From the NCBI GenBank assembly GCA_009760855.2, contig WPIO01000049.1:186001-250000 (forward strand): a DNA stretch of 64,000 nucleotides. The letters run 5' to 3'. The stretch is from Cristatella mucedo (Eukaryota > Bryozoa > Phylactolaemata > Cristatellidae). Positions 48,501 to 58,100 of the stretch are shown here, one piece after another. Position 1 is the stretch's first letter, and every line of letters begins with the position of its first letter. Below the pieces are notes generated by a model, which was given only the letters and a program-made list of their open reading frames with translations, was not told the DNA's origin and did no database searches. The translations under genes and the position numbers were made by a program.

Positions 48501-50485
48501 AATGCAGAAAAAGGATCAGGGGAATTCAAAGTTGTGAAGCGGTGCGTTGTCTCTCTTGCCACAACCAGAAGTTTCTTTTTCAAAATCTGCAAACCCTTTT
48601 ACTTGTTCATTGGCAGTAGTTGTTTATTGTGTATTTGTTAAGTCAAGTGCTTCTGGTGACTTGCTTAGTGGAATCGGAACCTTTACGGCTTAGATGGTGA
48701 CATTTCTGACCAGTGGTATAGCCATGTTTGATCAAATGAGAGCTTTGTTCCTAGCCAAGCCCTTGGGAGATACAACAAATTCTTTTAAATTTGAATGTCG
48801 GTGCACTACTACGAGTGGTGCAGCTTCGATAAATCAATGTGGTTATTGAATCGAGAGTTTTTTGACGTAGTAAAAAAAATTCAAGCTCCAATGGTCGTCT
48901 GCTGGATGACTTGGGTGGCAAAAATTCATCGCCAACCTCTGGAACGGCCAAGGTTTTGAAGAAATCGATTTTATTAATTAAAACCTCGTACAAACCTTAA
49001 ATCCTTTGGAGACCGTGCATTTAGCTCGTATGCTCCCACAGCCTGGAACTCCCTCCCGACCTGCATCAGAACATCCCCTGACCTGACCACATTTAAAAGA
49101 AACTTAAAAACATACCTATTTAGGACAGCATTTAGTGGGTCCTTGTGATTCGTCCTCGATGTGCTTATGCGTGCTGACACTGTTCATGCTGCCACTAACC
49201 ACATTTGCATGCTGACCCAGTGCATGTAACCCCTAACCATGTTCATTTTGTTTGTTTTTCAAGCATGATTTTACTTACTATTCTATTGCGTATCACTTTG
49301 CAGCAAATGTAAAGCGCCTAGAAAGAGATTAAGTTCTCTGAGGGCGCTTTATCAAGTGCAATATTATTATTATTATTATTATTAAACTATTGATAACATA
49401 AAGCTTGAAGTGTGCATGGAATAAACAATGTTGTTGGTGCAAAGCACTATCCGAACCGTTAGTAATTCATAATGAGATGTAGAACGCTTTCACACCTACA
49501 TAAGTCTTTGCTTAAGAGGCACGAGTACACCATTAAACTAGGCTTTGAATCATCTCAGCTGACACGTTATTAACCTGTGGTTTATTTTGTCTTTGTGACC
49601 AGGTAATTTGCACAATACTTCTCTGACTGTATAAAACCACTATAATTTGATATGTATCCAAAAGTATAGTTTTATAGTTTACATTTCTTGTGTCTGATTT
49701 CTTGATATTACTCACCATTCAATCGCATTTCCCTTTGCAGCATATGTAAAGCACATAGAAATAGATTGAGTTCTCTGAGGGCGCTTTATCAAGTGTATTA
49801 TTATTATTTTTCTTTTATCAATGTGAATGGAAGAATCCCATGTCTCAACTCATGATTATTCCTGAGGAAGTCCCCAGCATAGTGTATTCTTGGAAGGAGA
49901 AGGCGCCCTTTAATATATGCTAATATTGCTATGACTCAGTGATCTTTAAAAGTCGTCACTGTGTCAAAAGCACGAACAAGCTTCATCCACGGGCCTATTA
50001 CGTATATTCGCTGGGGCTAACTTTGCTTTCAGTTGATTATCTCAGCCAATGGCAACATTTGTCGGCTCTTTGCATGAGTGGACTTTTCCTGTCAGCTCTC
50101 TCAGTACTTTTTACAAGTCTTAATTCTACAGACAAGCTCGAAAAGGCTTGTATGTAAAGAATATGGGTTCGCCAGTCTGCATCAAAGCTTCTTTGGCATG
50201 TCTTCAGTCAAAGCACATCTGTTTGGGCTTAAAATTCGAGCTTTCTGTAGCTTCGGCATTGTTTAGGTTATCCCAATTACCTACCGCAAGCGATCCGTGC
50301 AATCAGGTGGCCTCTTTGTACTAAGCAGTATTATTAAAAATGCCGGATCTGTTTTTAGATGGGATGATGACGTCGTGTTCAAAAATTGTGCTCGTGGTGA
50401 AGAGGACAAGAAGAAAGCAGAATTCGTCAACGATACGCTGAGATCGGAATTTCATCGGAAGTTTATGACCAAGTACATAAAGTGA
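39052..50485 (+). CDS. CWC15: CWC15 spliceosome-associated protein, six coding exons, complete
   Basis: The gene encodes the Cwf15/Cwc15 family protein, a small, largely unstructured component of the PRP19-related part of the activated spliceosome in the nucleus. Coding exons are 39052-39182, 39268-39395, 42063-42148, 48111-48215, 48432-48541 and 50359-50485. They total 687 nt, giving 228 residues; the human protein has about 229. The N-terminus starts [20 protein letters not shown] and continues with [18 protein letters not shown]. The middle has [13 protein letters not shown] followed by an acidic run and a charged helix ([15 protein letters not shown]). The C-terminus has [19 protein letters not shown] and ends [11 protein letters not shown]. 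All junctions are GT-AG and the phases agree. The ATG was chosen because it matches the conserved family start and lies 20 nt inside an exon with a good acceptor (39031-39032). Introns two, three and five carry repeats. Identification is by family recognition, without a search. Confidence 0.97.
39268..39395 (+). CDS. CWC15: CWC15 coding exon 2
   Basis: This exon follows a short 85-bp intron whose acceptor is CTTTTAG. It codes for [20 protein letters not shown] and then a charged stretch ending GDRER. It matches the arginine/glutamate-rich segment after the N-terminal motif in the family. It ends one base into a codon, with donor GTACTT at 39396. Confidence 0.93.
39544..39585. repeat. (GT)n microsatellite in CWC15 intron two
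   Basis: A clean 42-bp GT run about 150 bp after the CWC15 exon 2 donor. Confidence 0.95.
39586..42062. other. CWC15 intron two, unique sequence
   Basis: No LINE or SINE copy was recognised over these 2.5 kb, unlike the other large introns. Confidence 0.5.
42063..42148 (+). CDS. CWC15: CWC15 coding exon 3
   Basis: The exon codes for [15 protein letters not shown] and then [13 protein letters not shown], the most conserved central motif of Cwc15 proteins. It begins with the last two bases of the split aspartate codon and ends in phase 0 at donor GTAAGA. The upstream intron is 2667 bp. Confidence 0.95.
42484..42551. repeat. (AC)n microsatellite in CWC15 intron three
   Basis: A clean 68-bp AC run. 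Confidence 0.95.
43226..43366 (+). repeat. SINE-B with internal deletion
   Basis: Head TTGGCTTACTAGGTAAGGTG and B box GTGGGTTCGAATCCTTTGG are intact. After CACTGCAAGCGGT about 30 bases of the body are missing before CGCTATACAAAAAGAGGCTG. Confidence 0.85.
43655..43895 (-). mobile_element. LINE family B 3' end
   Basis: It shares the TCTGTAACTTCACAAA start and GCATTCGGTAGCCAACAGAC-like segment with the copies near 3955 and 21130-21240. It sits in CWC15 intron three. Confidence 0.65.
44911..45063 (-). repeat. SINE-A, tRNA-derived
   Basis: The minus-strand head is GCTGGTTTGGCCCATTGGTT, then B box GTGGGTTCAGCACC and the LINE-like tail. A short insertion separates the boxes. It lies in CWC15 intron three. 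Confidence 0.75.
45400..47640 (-). mobile_element. LINE (family A-like), longest copy, endonuclease to 3' end, decayed
   Basis: In its own orientation it shows an endonuclease segment ([20 protein letters not shown]), the endonuclease C-terminus with [13 protein letters not shown] and SDH (47195-46776), a linker ([20 protein letters not shown]) and a decayed RT (LGFHFYPDD where YADD is expected, about 45740-45720). It then reaches the family hairpin at 45430-45475. Multiple stops and frameshifts make it dead. It lies antisense in CWC15 intron three. Confidence 0.8.
47820..47955 (-). repeat. SINE-B-like, degenerate
   Basis: The minus strand reads CTTAGGTGCAAGGTGCTCCA and AGTGTGGTAGTCACGACGGC. 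The B box is decayed. Confidence 0.45.
48111..48215 (+). CDS. CWC15: CWC15 coding exon 4, acidic segment
   Basis: This 35-codon exon is phase 0 at both ends. It codes for the acidic run [20 protein letters not shown] and the start of a charged helix, as in other Cwc15 proteins. The upstream intron is 5962 bp and holds an antisense LINE and several SINEs. The donor GTCAGG is weaker than its neighbours. Confidence 0.93.
48432..48541 (+). CDS. CWC15: CWC15 coding exon 5
   Basis: The exon codes for [20 protein letters not shown], then [16 protein letters not shown] and two bases of an arginine codon. It corresponds to the conserved helix ending in the family's ENIL.GNPLLN motif. The acceptor is CGTTTTAG and the donor GTGCGT. 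The upstream intron is 216 bp. Confidence 0.95.
48983..49384 (+). mobile_element. LINE family A, 3' copy in CWC15 intron five
   Basis: It begins at CCTCGTACAAACCTTAAATC and ends with the hairpin and (TTA)n. The start is nearly the same as in the copy at 25960. Confidence 0.85.
49690..49815 (+). mobile_element. LINE family A tail
   Basis: Only the final 120 bp are present: TTTGCAGCATATGTAAAGC, the hairpin and a TTA tail, in CWC15 intron five. Confidence 0.65.
50359..50485 (+). CDS. CWC15: CWC15 last coding exon
   Basis: The acceptor is GTTTTTAG at 50351-50358. The exon completes the split arginine codon and codes for the highly conserved C-terminus [19 protein letters not shown] through [20 protein letters not shown], then TGA at 50483-50485. 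The upstream intron (48542-50358) carries two sense LINE tails. Confidence 0.97.
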
Positions 50486-50679
50486 ATCGTCCTATGCCCA
50501 TACTTTGAGCATGTAACACTCTTTATCAAAGCAGATTGCGTCTTACTCATATCGCAGAAGACTTCTGCTTTGTAATCGTCATCTTACATTTTTCATTGTA
50601 CATATTCTTCGCATGGTCGGTCTGAAATGTCAACGGCAATCCAAGTATGTGCTTATGTCAGACGCTCATTGGTTCTACA

Positions 50680-50685
50680 AATAAA
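50680..50685 (+). promoter_or_regulatory. CWC15: Polyadenylation signal AATAAA of CWC15
   Basis: A canonical AATAAA lies 195 bases after the CWC15 stop codon, in otherwise unremarkable sequence. This gives a 3' UTR of about 0.2 kb. Confidence 0.7.
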
Positions 50686-51182
50686 GTATATAGCGGTTTC
50701 ATGATAGCCCTATTAACCAAGTTTGTGCTTATGGACTGTTAGAGCTATTTGTTTGTGTTGCCCGCCAGCACTGCGGTTCATAGAGTGTTTGTATTCAAAG
50801 AACACAGTCATACTGTGATTGTTTTCCAAGAACAAAGCGTGATTTCTTTTTCATTGAAGTTATAGAAATGCTTCTTCGTTCTTAAATGCAGTTTCAAGAC
50901 AGTAAAAATGCTCTGGGAATGCCCAGCAAGATCTTTAATGTATGGCATTGCTTAATGCTATTACCTTTGTTTCTCCCAAATGCTAGCTGTTACAACTTAA
51001 TGAAGCCTGAGATATTATTGTGCATAAGCTACAAACTTGATGCTATGCTAGCTAGGAAGCATCAAGCTGAGTCTGGCTCTTGGAAAGTTTTAAAGTTTTC
51101 CATATAGCATCTCAGTTTACTTTAAATGCAAGGCGTCATTAGACCATGCAAGATTGTTTCTGTAACCTAATGCATGTAGATA

Positions 51183-52225
51183 ATAAGGATAATAATAATG
51201 CACTTGATAAAGCACCCTCAGAGAACTTAATCTCTTTCTAGGCGCTTTACATTTGCAACGAAGGGAAACGCGATTGAATGGTGAGTAATATCATGCTTGA
51301 TAAACAACATGAACAACATGGTTAGGGGTAATATGCACAGGGTCAGCATGCAAATGTGGTTAGTTAGTATGTGGTTGTTGTGGCAGCATGCACAGTGTCT
51401 GCACACACGTCAGCCTTTCCAATTTGTGAATCACACTGGGTTTGCCCATAACTAGCAAGTTAGTTTTACCATCGTATAGTTTTAGAAAATTTGCTGCCAT
51501 CCATGTGCGGATGTCATCAATACATGCAGCGAGTTGAGAGAATTTGAGGTGCTCGAAGGGTGGGGGGATCAAAGTAAAGTTACAACTGAGTGTCATCCGC
51601 ATAGAAGTGAAAGCCTAGATTGTGCTTGGCAATCACATCGGCAAGAGGGAGGGTATAAACCGTGAAAAGAACCGGACCTAGCACGGACCCCTGAGGTACC
51701 CCATATTTCAGAGGTACCTCGGATAATCTTTGTCCATTCATGTCAATACTCTGGAGTCTCCCACTGAGATAGGACCTGAACCATTGCAGAGCAGTGCCAG
51801 TGCTGCATAGGCGAGATGAGAGGCACTCTAGAAGACCTTTGTGATCGATAGTATGAAAAGCTGCCGAAAGACCGAGCAAAACAAGCAGAGACACTCTACC
51901 TATGTCTGCATTCCTAAGTATGTCGTTGTACACCTGAAGCAATGCTGATTCTGTGATTAGCTCTAAAGCCAGACTGGAACTTACTAGCAAGGTTTGAACT
52001 TGCAATATATGAGTTCAGCTGGTCCGCCACTACCCGTTCCAGTGTCTTTGATAGGAATGGGTAATATACGTAACCCTTCCATGGCCGTGGGAACCACAAA
52101 GCATGCCATGATGGCACTGCGAAGCATTCCGAGTTTTTCGATTATTTGGGGAGCGCCATTTGGGTGGAAGTAGATTATTATCGGACTTGCCTGAGACTTG
52201 TTTGGTGAGTCAGTGTACACAAGGG
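51183..52225 (-). mobile_element. LINE family A with internal deletion, RT catalytic core present
   Basis: The minus strand reads [20 protein letters not shown], then LLVLLGLSAAFHTIDHKGLL (RT motif A, first aspartate lost), YGVPQGSVLGPVLFTVYTLP and [10 protein letters not shown] (motif C). Near 51410 it jumps directly to the 3' non-coding region, missing about 0.65 kb of the C-terminal part found in other copies. Confidence 0.88.
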
Positions 52226-52396
52226 CTGGATCTGCTTGAAGCGATTTCAGTCAGCCGGGAAACAACGCCCATTTAGTTACTGGGTAATTCGAAGGGTTAC
52301 AAATGACTCGTACTATGCAGAAACTAGCTCTTGTAGCGATACATTTGGTGGTAGACTATCGATGAACATTCCTATGGTGTAACCTAATCCATTCAG

Positions 52397-52522
52397 GTCT
52401 GACCCAAGGGGTAAGGTGCTGGCAGATCATGACCAAGGTCCTGGGTTCGAGTCTTCAGGGCAAACGGGATCGATAGAAACTATCGAGGCTTAGCTGGCAC
52501 TATATAAATGAGACCAAAGGGA
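52397..52522 (+). repeat. tRNA-derived SINE, SINE-A-like
   Basis: The head is TGACCCAAGGGGTAAGGTGC with B box CTGGGTTCGAGTCTT, ending in CACTATATAAATGAGACC. The hairpin tail is replaced by a short palindrome (GATAGAAACTATC). Confidence 0.55.
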
Positions 52523-52728
52523 CAGACTTTAATTTACATCAGGAATGGTAATAATTTGCTACTGTTTGTGAAAGATTCTGTCCATCCATCAACAGATGCT
52601 GGGCTGCCATAACATAGCCTGAGTTTTCTGAATTTGGTACTCACACTTTTAAATAAAGTCTCTGTAGCGATATACCAAACATAAATCAGCCAATTTTCAG
52701 GCGTAACGATTTTGCTATTGGCGACTAA

Positions 52729-53256
52729 AGTCTGGTTTAGACGGCGAGTCTTGCTTCCTACCTACTCGAGTATTCGGTGTCTACGGCACCATTGGGGGGG
52801 GGGGCGTCCAGACTTTGAGGAAGACTTAGCAAAGACTCAGCAGCCATAGCTGGTTATACTTTTCCGCAAAGACTTAGCAAATGACTAATCATAGCCGCCG
52901 TTCAGCCCAAGCTTACTGCGTTGCTTAGCAAGAAATGGCTGATGATTTGACACCGAAATCGTTGGTTCGTTCCTGGCGAGTCCCGTTTATGGGACACATT
53001 GAGTTCGGAGTTTAAGAATTAGGTTTTGAGGTGGCGAGCAATAAAGGCTAATGCGGACAGGTTTCATTCTACCGATAATTGGGTTAGCGAAGCCTGGCCG
53101 TAGAGAAATCCCGTGGCTGTCCCACGAAAGCTCAGTTGGTAGAGAGAGTAGGAAGCCAGACTTGGAGTAAGACTGTCGTATAAACCTCTCAAAAACCGGA
53201 AAAATGTAATCAGACTCGGGTAGGTAGGAAGCTAAACTCGTGGTCTAAACCAGGCT
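52729..53256. mobile_element. MITE-like DNA transposon, Harbinger-type ends
   Basis: The two ends form 43-bp inverted repeats (52729-52771 and 53214-53256) with six mismatches. The terminal bases are AGYCTGGTTTAGAC. TAA flanks both sides (52726-52728 and 53257-53259), fitting a 3-bp target duplication of the TWA type used by PIF/Harbinger elements. At 528 bp with no transposase frame, it is non-autonomous. A further partial copy of the end motif lies inside near 53148-53172. Confidence 0.75.
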
Positions 53257-53259
53257 TAA

Positions 53260-54994
53260 GGAGTGATGCATCCAATGCCGTCTACGGAGAGCGTCTAAAC
53301 GGACTCTTCGCCAATACATCCATCGTCTTTTTCTCTTAATTCACCGCTATTGAACCTCCGAACCCATAGTCGCAGGGCCCCTATAGAAAAAAGGGCACGC
53401 GAACGATAATTTAAAAGTTAGTGCAACAGGCCCTGCGTTAGCGAGGACCAAAAATATTAGAGGGGCATCTAAGTGACAACGATTATGGAAATCTAACATA
53501 ATATTATCCACCACATTCTGGCACAACTGAAGTATCTGTAAGTCTATATTCTTTTAGAATAATCATCAGCTTTGAGAGATCCAGTGAGCATCGCTTAAGA
53601 ACGCCGTGATGACCTACAGGCTGAGAGATGTTAACCTAGCGCATAGGCTACAACAACAACCGGATGTTACATGAGGAACGACAATACTGGAATCGCTACG
53701 CAAGTACGACCGCTGGTGAGCTCTGCAAATGAAGTAGTCCAACCGAACCCCACTATGTACAGCTTCTTTCGATTTTCCCTGAGAGCCAACCTGGTCGAAT
53801 CAGCATGGAAAAGTACGATGTTTTTTCGTGTACGTATTCAACCCTCTTGCTGCTCATTATTAGCCTTATATGCGCTTACGTAAGCAGGTGCTTTTCCGGG
53901 TAAATTTCGCTGCATTGCAAAAGGCGATTGAAACGTTCTACCTACCCCTCAGTGTTAAAGTTGGGTGTAAGATTTGTAGCTAGATGTGCTCTGCGTTTCG
54001 TACCGTTGGCTATACTTTCGGCTGTTACAGTCAATCTACGCTCCATTCCTGTCCGAATGTCACGAACTCTATTTAAAGTGAAGAGCGACGGGGATTATGC
54101 AACGGAGTAGTTTCTTGGCATGAGGCTCCTTAGTAAGGTTAAATTCAGTTTATGCCCCGTGGAGTTAGCACTGCTCACATGGGATTGGCGAACTAAATTT
54201 CCCAGGCCGAATTGGGTCTTCTGCCTTAACGAGTGGATCGTCATATTAACAAAAGGTAATTATGTGGACCAACTGGTCACACTGAAAATAGCCACGTGGT
54301 GCAATAGGTATTTTCAAGTGTAATGGTAGTAGTAACTAAATTTCGTGAACGTGACGATCTGCACTAATGATTTAAAGATTTTTTCCAGCCATTTTGTAGA
54401 ACATTGAACTGAAGAATATTTCAATCTATTCCTAAATTTTTTTTACGAGAGCTTCCAGCCTCCTTAGTTTTTTTGACATCAAAATGCTCTTATGCGAGCT
54501 TATGAACAGATTATTCAGCTCGAAGCCATTGTCGGTCTTAATTTTCTTAAGAATGCCATCACCCACCCTGCACTCTTCTATGCCGAATTTTTCGTTGTCA
54601 TTGAGTAGGAAATTATGGATCATTCAGGCTTATCAGCTGTGCACTAGAAGTTCTGACATGCATTCTCTTCTAATTTTCTGTCTGAAAGTTGCTTAATTGT
54701 TAACATAGTCCGGAAGATCAGATTCCTAAGTTGCCTGGCACCGTCTGAATGTTTATTTGCTGCTGTGCCAATGCAGATCTGAATGCAGGCTTGCCTCGGA
54801 GAAGGAAGTTTTACAACATTGATATTTTTTAATGTGAGTTGTGATACGACTATCTTGCCCTTTGCCGCCAAAAGTATGACAGCTTGCCGCTGTAGTTACA
54901 TTTTACATGCTACGTGTTCACTGTATAATTGATTACTATGTACATCGGCTCATGTAAATTGCTGGTCGAAGATCTCAGTTTGATCTATTTTCAG
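53260..54994. other. Region between the MITE and COX15; first COX15 exon expected nearby
   Basis: It contains several open frames without family. Short ATG frames ending at donor-like sites exist (for example 53671 to a GTGAGC in phase 0), but none has a convincing mitochondrial targeting peptide. Confidence 0.35.
54432..54871 (-). other. Two adjacent unassigned minus-strand open frames
   Basis: 54871-54644 reads 75 residues (for example VVKLPSPRQACIQICIGTAA) and 54623-54432 reads 63 residues (for example IKTDNGFELNNLFISSHKSI). They are in different frames and separated by 20 bases. A broken older gene or mobile-element remnant is possible. No family recognised. Confidence 0.15.
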
Positions 54995-55155
54995 CCTCCA
55001 GGTCGGTGTATCAGAAGTTTAGCTGATTCTGCTGCTGCAAATGCTCCCAAGATCGAAACCAGTGTTAACAGTGGTCGAGAAAAAGTTATTGGTCGCTGGC
55101 TTGTTGGCTGTGCAGCTATGTGCTCTGGTGCTGTAGTACTTGGTGGCATAACTCG
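54995..55155 (+). CDS. COX15: COX15 exon (first recognised)
   Basis: The acceptor is TATTTTCAG at 54986-54994. Phase 0 sequence [20 protein letters not shown] leads into [20 protein letters not shown] and GITR, the first transmembrane segment. The exon ends two bases into the arginine codon, with donor GTAAGT. The section before VIGRW is poorly conserved in the family, so the exact acceptor is less certain. Confidence 0.88.
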
Positions 55156-58100
55156 GTAAGTAGCTGCTGTTTTGGTGGGAGACTACACAGAACTTTTCGC
55201 AAGGGAAATGCCTGTGCCGAAACTGCTAGCTACATGTACTTACTTTGCTACGGTGCAGATGGTTCACATGGTAGGCCGAGTTTACATATCTGTCGTGAAT
55301 GGATGCACCAACTATCAGAATGTGTCATGACAAAGCTAAGTCTTAATCGTGATTTAGAACTATCGATCCCACGGAAACTGTTCAGTTTTTGGTTTATAAC
55401 GACCTTCTGAACGATGCTTATCAGAGTATGGCCTCTCAGTTGGTACTCCTGGATCTTTCAGCAGTATTTGACACCGTTTACCATCAAATTTTTTGCCTGG
55501 CGAGCCTCTCCTTACTCTTTGCGCACACGAAATAGGTTTTGGTCTTACCTAAGTGGGTAAGTGTCAGAGTGCAGATATCAACAGGTGTTGGTCATCTAGG
55601 GAGCCCTTAAGGTATGGGGTATCTCAGGGTTTGGTCTTGAGCCTGCCTTCATTTCGTTATTTTACTTTTCCTCCGGCTTATGCCATCGCCAAGCATAATG
55701 TTGGCTGTTAGTTCTTCCCTGCTGACACCCAGCTCAATCCACCCTTTTTTTTTTTAGCTTGGGTTAGTATCTAACTGATTCAACTCTAATAGTCTGCATC
55801 GATGGCATTCGAAACTTGTATAGCCACTGACTTTCTGAAGTTTAACCATGACAAAACCGACGTAATAACTATCGGCAACCCATATCTTGGATGTCTCAAT
55901 AACCATGCTTGCTCCGACCAAGGTCTGACTGAGGTCGTCGGCTCGAGCCCCGAGGCATATGTGAAGCGCCTGAATAGAGATTATGTTCTCTTGGGGTGCT
56001 ATATAAATGAATTATAGTTTATTTAAATCAGTGGGAAGTCATATTAGCTCTAGTTGATTACCCGTTGTTGCTTCTCCCGTGGTTGGGTGCTAATCTTGCT
56101 GCAGAGTTCTTGTTAGTTTCGTGAGTATAGGTGGCAGCCTTGTCGATGCCGGCAAAAATAGCTTAGGATAGGGGTTTGCCTGTACACGAGACCATTAATA
56201 ATAATAATAATAATGCACTTGATTAAGCGCCCTCAGATAACTCAATCTCTTTCTAGGTGCTTTACATTTGCTGCAAAGGGAAATGCCATTGAATGGTGAG
56301 TAATATCATGCTTGATAAACAAACAACATGAATAACATGGTTAGGGGTGACATGCACAGGTGTCAGCATGCAAATTTGGTTAGTTGCAGCATGCACAGTG
56401 TCAGCACGCATAAGCACATGAACGACGAATCACAGGGACCCACTAAATGCTGTCCTAAATAGGTGTTTTTAAGTTCTTTTTAAATGTAGTCAAGTCAGGT
56501 GATAATGTGATGCAAATCGGGAGTGAGTTCCAGGCTTTGGGAGCATACGAACTAAATGCACGGTCTCCAAAGGATTTGAGGTTTGTACGAGGTATTGGTA
56601 GACTGTTGGATTCCGAAAAGCTGGTGGTACGATGCTTGGCCTGGTGGGGCAGTAGATCTGAGAGATAGGCAGGAGCCATAGAATGAAGGGACCTAAAAGT
56701 GAGCGACAAAACCTTGAAGTCGATCCGTTGCTTGACTGGTAGCCAGTGCAGGTCGGCAAGAAGTGGTGTGATGTGGCAACTGCGACGCTCACGACAGACG
56801 AGCCTATCTGCGGAGTTTTGCACCAGCCGCAATCGCCTGATCGCTCATGCCGGTAGGCCAGTAAGCAGTGAGTTACAGAAGTCGAGACGGGATGTCACGA
56901 ATGCATGGATGAACTTAGACGTGGTATCCTTATCTACACAAGCCCGAATTTTAGCAATGTTATGTAGCTGAAAGTAGGCAGACTTGATTGTGGAGCTGAT
57001 GTGGTCGTCGAACGAGAGGTTACTCTGGAACATGACACCTAGATTTCGAGCTGATTCGACAGGAGATATGCTGGCAGAGCCAATTTTGAGCATCAGCCTT
57101 TCCAATTTGTGAATCACACTGGGTTTGCCCATAACTAGTAAGTTGGTGTTATCATCATTTAATTTTAGAAAATTTGCTGCCATCCATGTGCCGATGTCAT
57201 CAATACATGCAGCGAGTTGAGAGAATTTGAGGTGCTCGAAGGCTGGGAGGGATCAAAGCAAAGGTCCAACTGAGTGTCATCCGCATAGAAGTGAAAGCCT
57301 AGATTGTGCTTGGCAATCACATCAGCAAGAGGGAGAGTATAAATCGTGAGAAGACCATTGGCTTGGGAATGGGTGGGATTTCCACATGCTTGTATTATGC
57401 TTTGACTATTCTGCCAAAATCTTTTGCAATCCAAATAAATCCTGTCGATTCAATTCACGGTTTGGTGTCAGCAAAGCTCCTCTTATTAATCTCAAATTAT
57501 CAATTTCGATAGCAAGGAGCTGCTTCGTAAGCCCAAAATTGTGCCAGAGCATGTGTTATCAAGTCAAGGGCATGTTTTTGGTTTAGATATCGTTTAGAAA
57601 TTTCTATCTTATCCATTCATTTATCCAAAGCACCAAAACACAAGCTTAGATGTATCACTTGTTAGTCTTTTGATTGGCATAAATAATTGGATTTTTGATC
57701 TTCGATTTCCTATGACAGCAGCTGGCTCGAATCATGCTATCAGCAAGGCAAGGAGTGGCAAACATTCAGCCACTGGCCAGGCTGTCCGAAGCCATCGGCA
57801 TGCAGTATTGCCATTTTGCATGCAGGTCAGCTGTGGCAATGTTGTTGCACTTGGTAAATGTATGAGCTGCTAATACTGCAAGTGTGGCCCGTGGCAAACA
57901 GCAGATGCAGTTGTGTAGGCTGTTTACATCATCTAGGTTATGTGTTCCATTTAGAGCTAGCCGTTGGCTGTGAAGGCACAACTAGGAGCATTTGTGTGTC
58001 TTCAGAGCTCTTAGCTTTTTTTGCGGTGCACGGCGCTTGTGTTTTGAAAAGTGTGCAAGCATGTCACATTCAGAGTACTGAGTAGTGTGGGAGGTGTCGC

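Noticed and set aside
53671-53715. MRNDNTGIATQVRPL followed by GTGAGC as COX15 first exon
   Set aside because: Phase and donor fit, but the peptide is not a convincing mitochondrial targeting sequence and nothing else supports it.
53928-54110. Basic frame (KRSTYPSVLKLG...) as COX15 first exon
   Set aside because: The first 13 codons end at a GTAAGA in the right phase and look like a targeting peptide, but the start codon is TTG, not ATG, and no other start is in frame.
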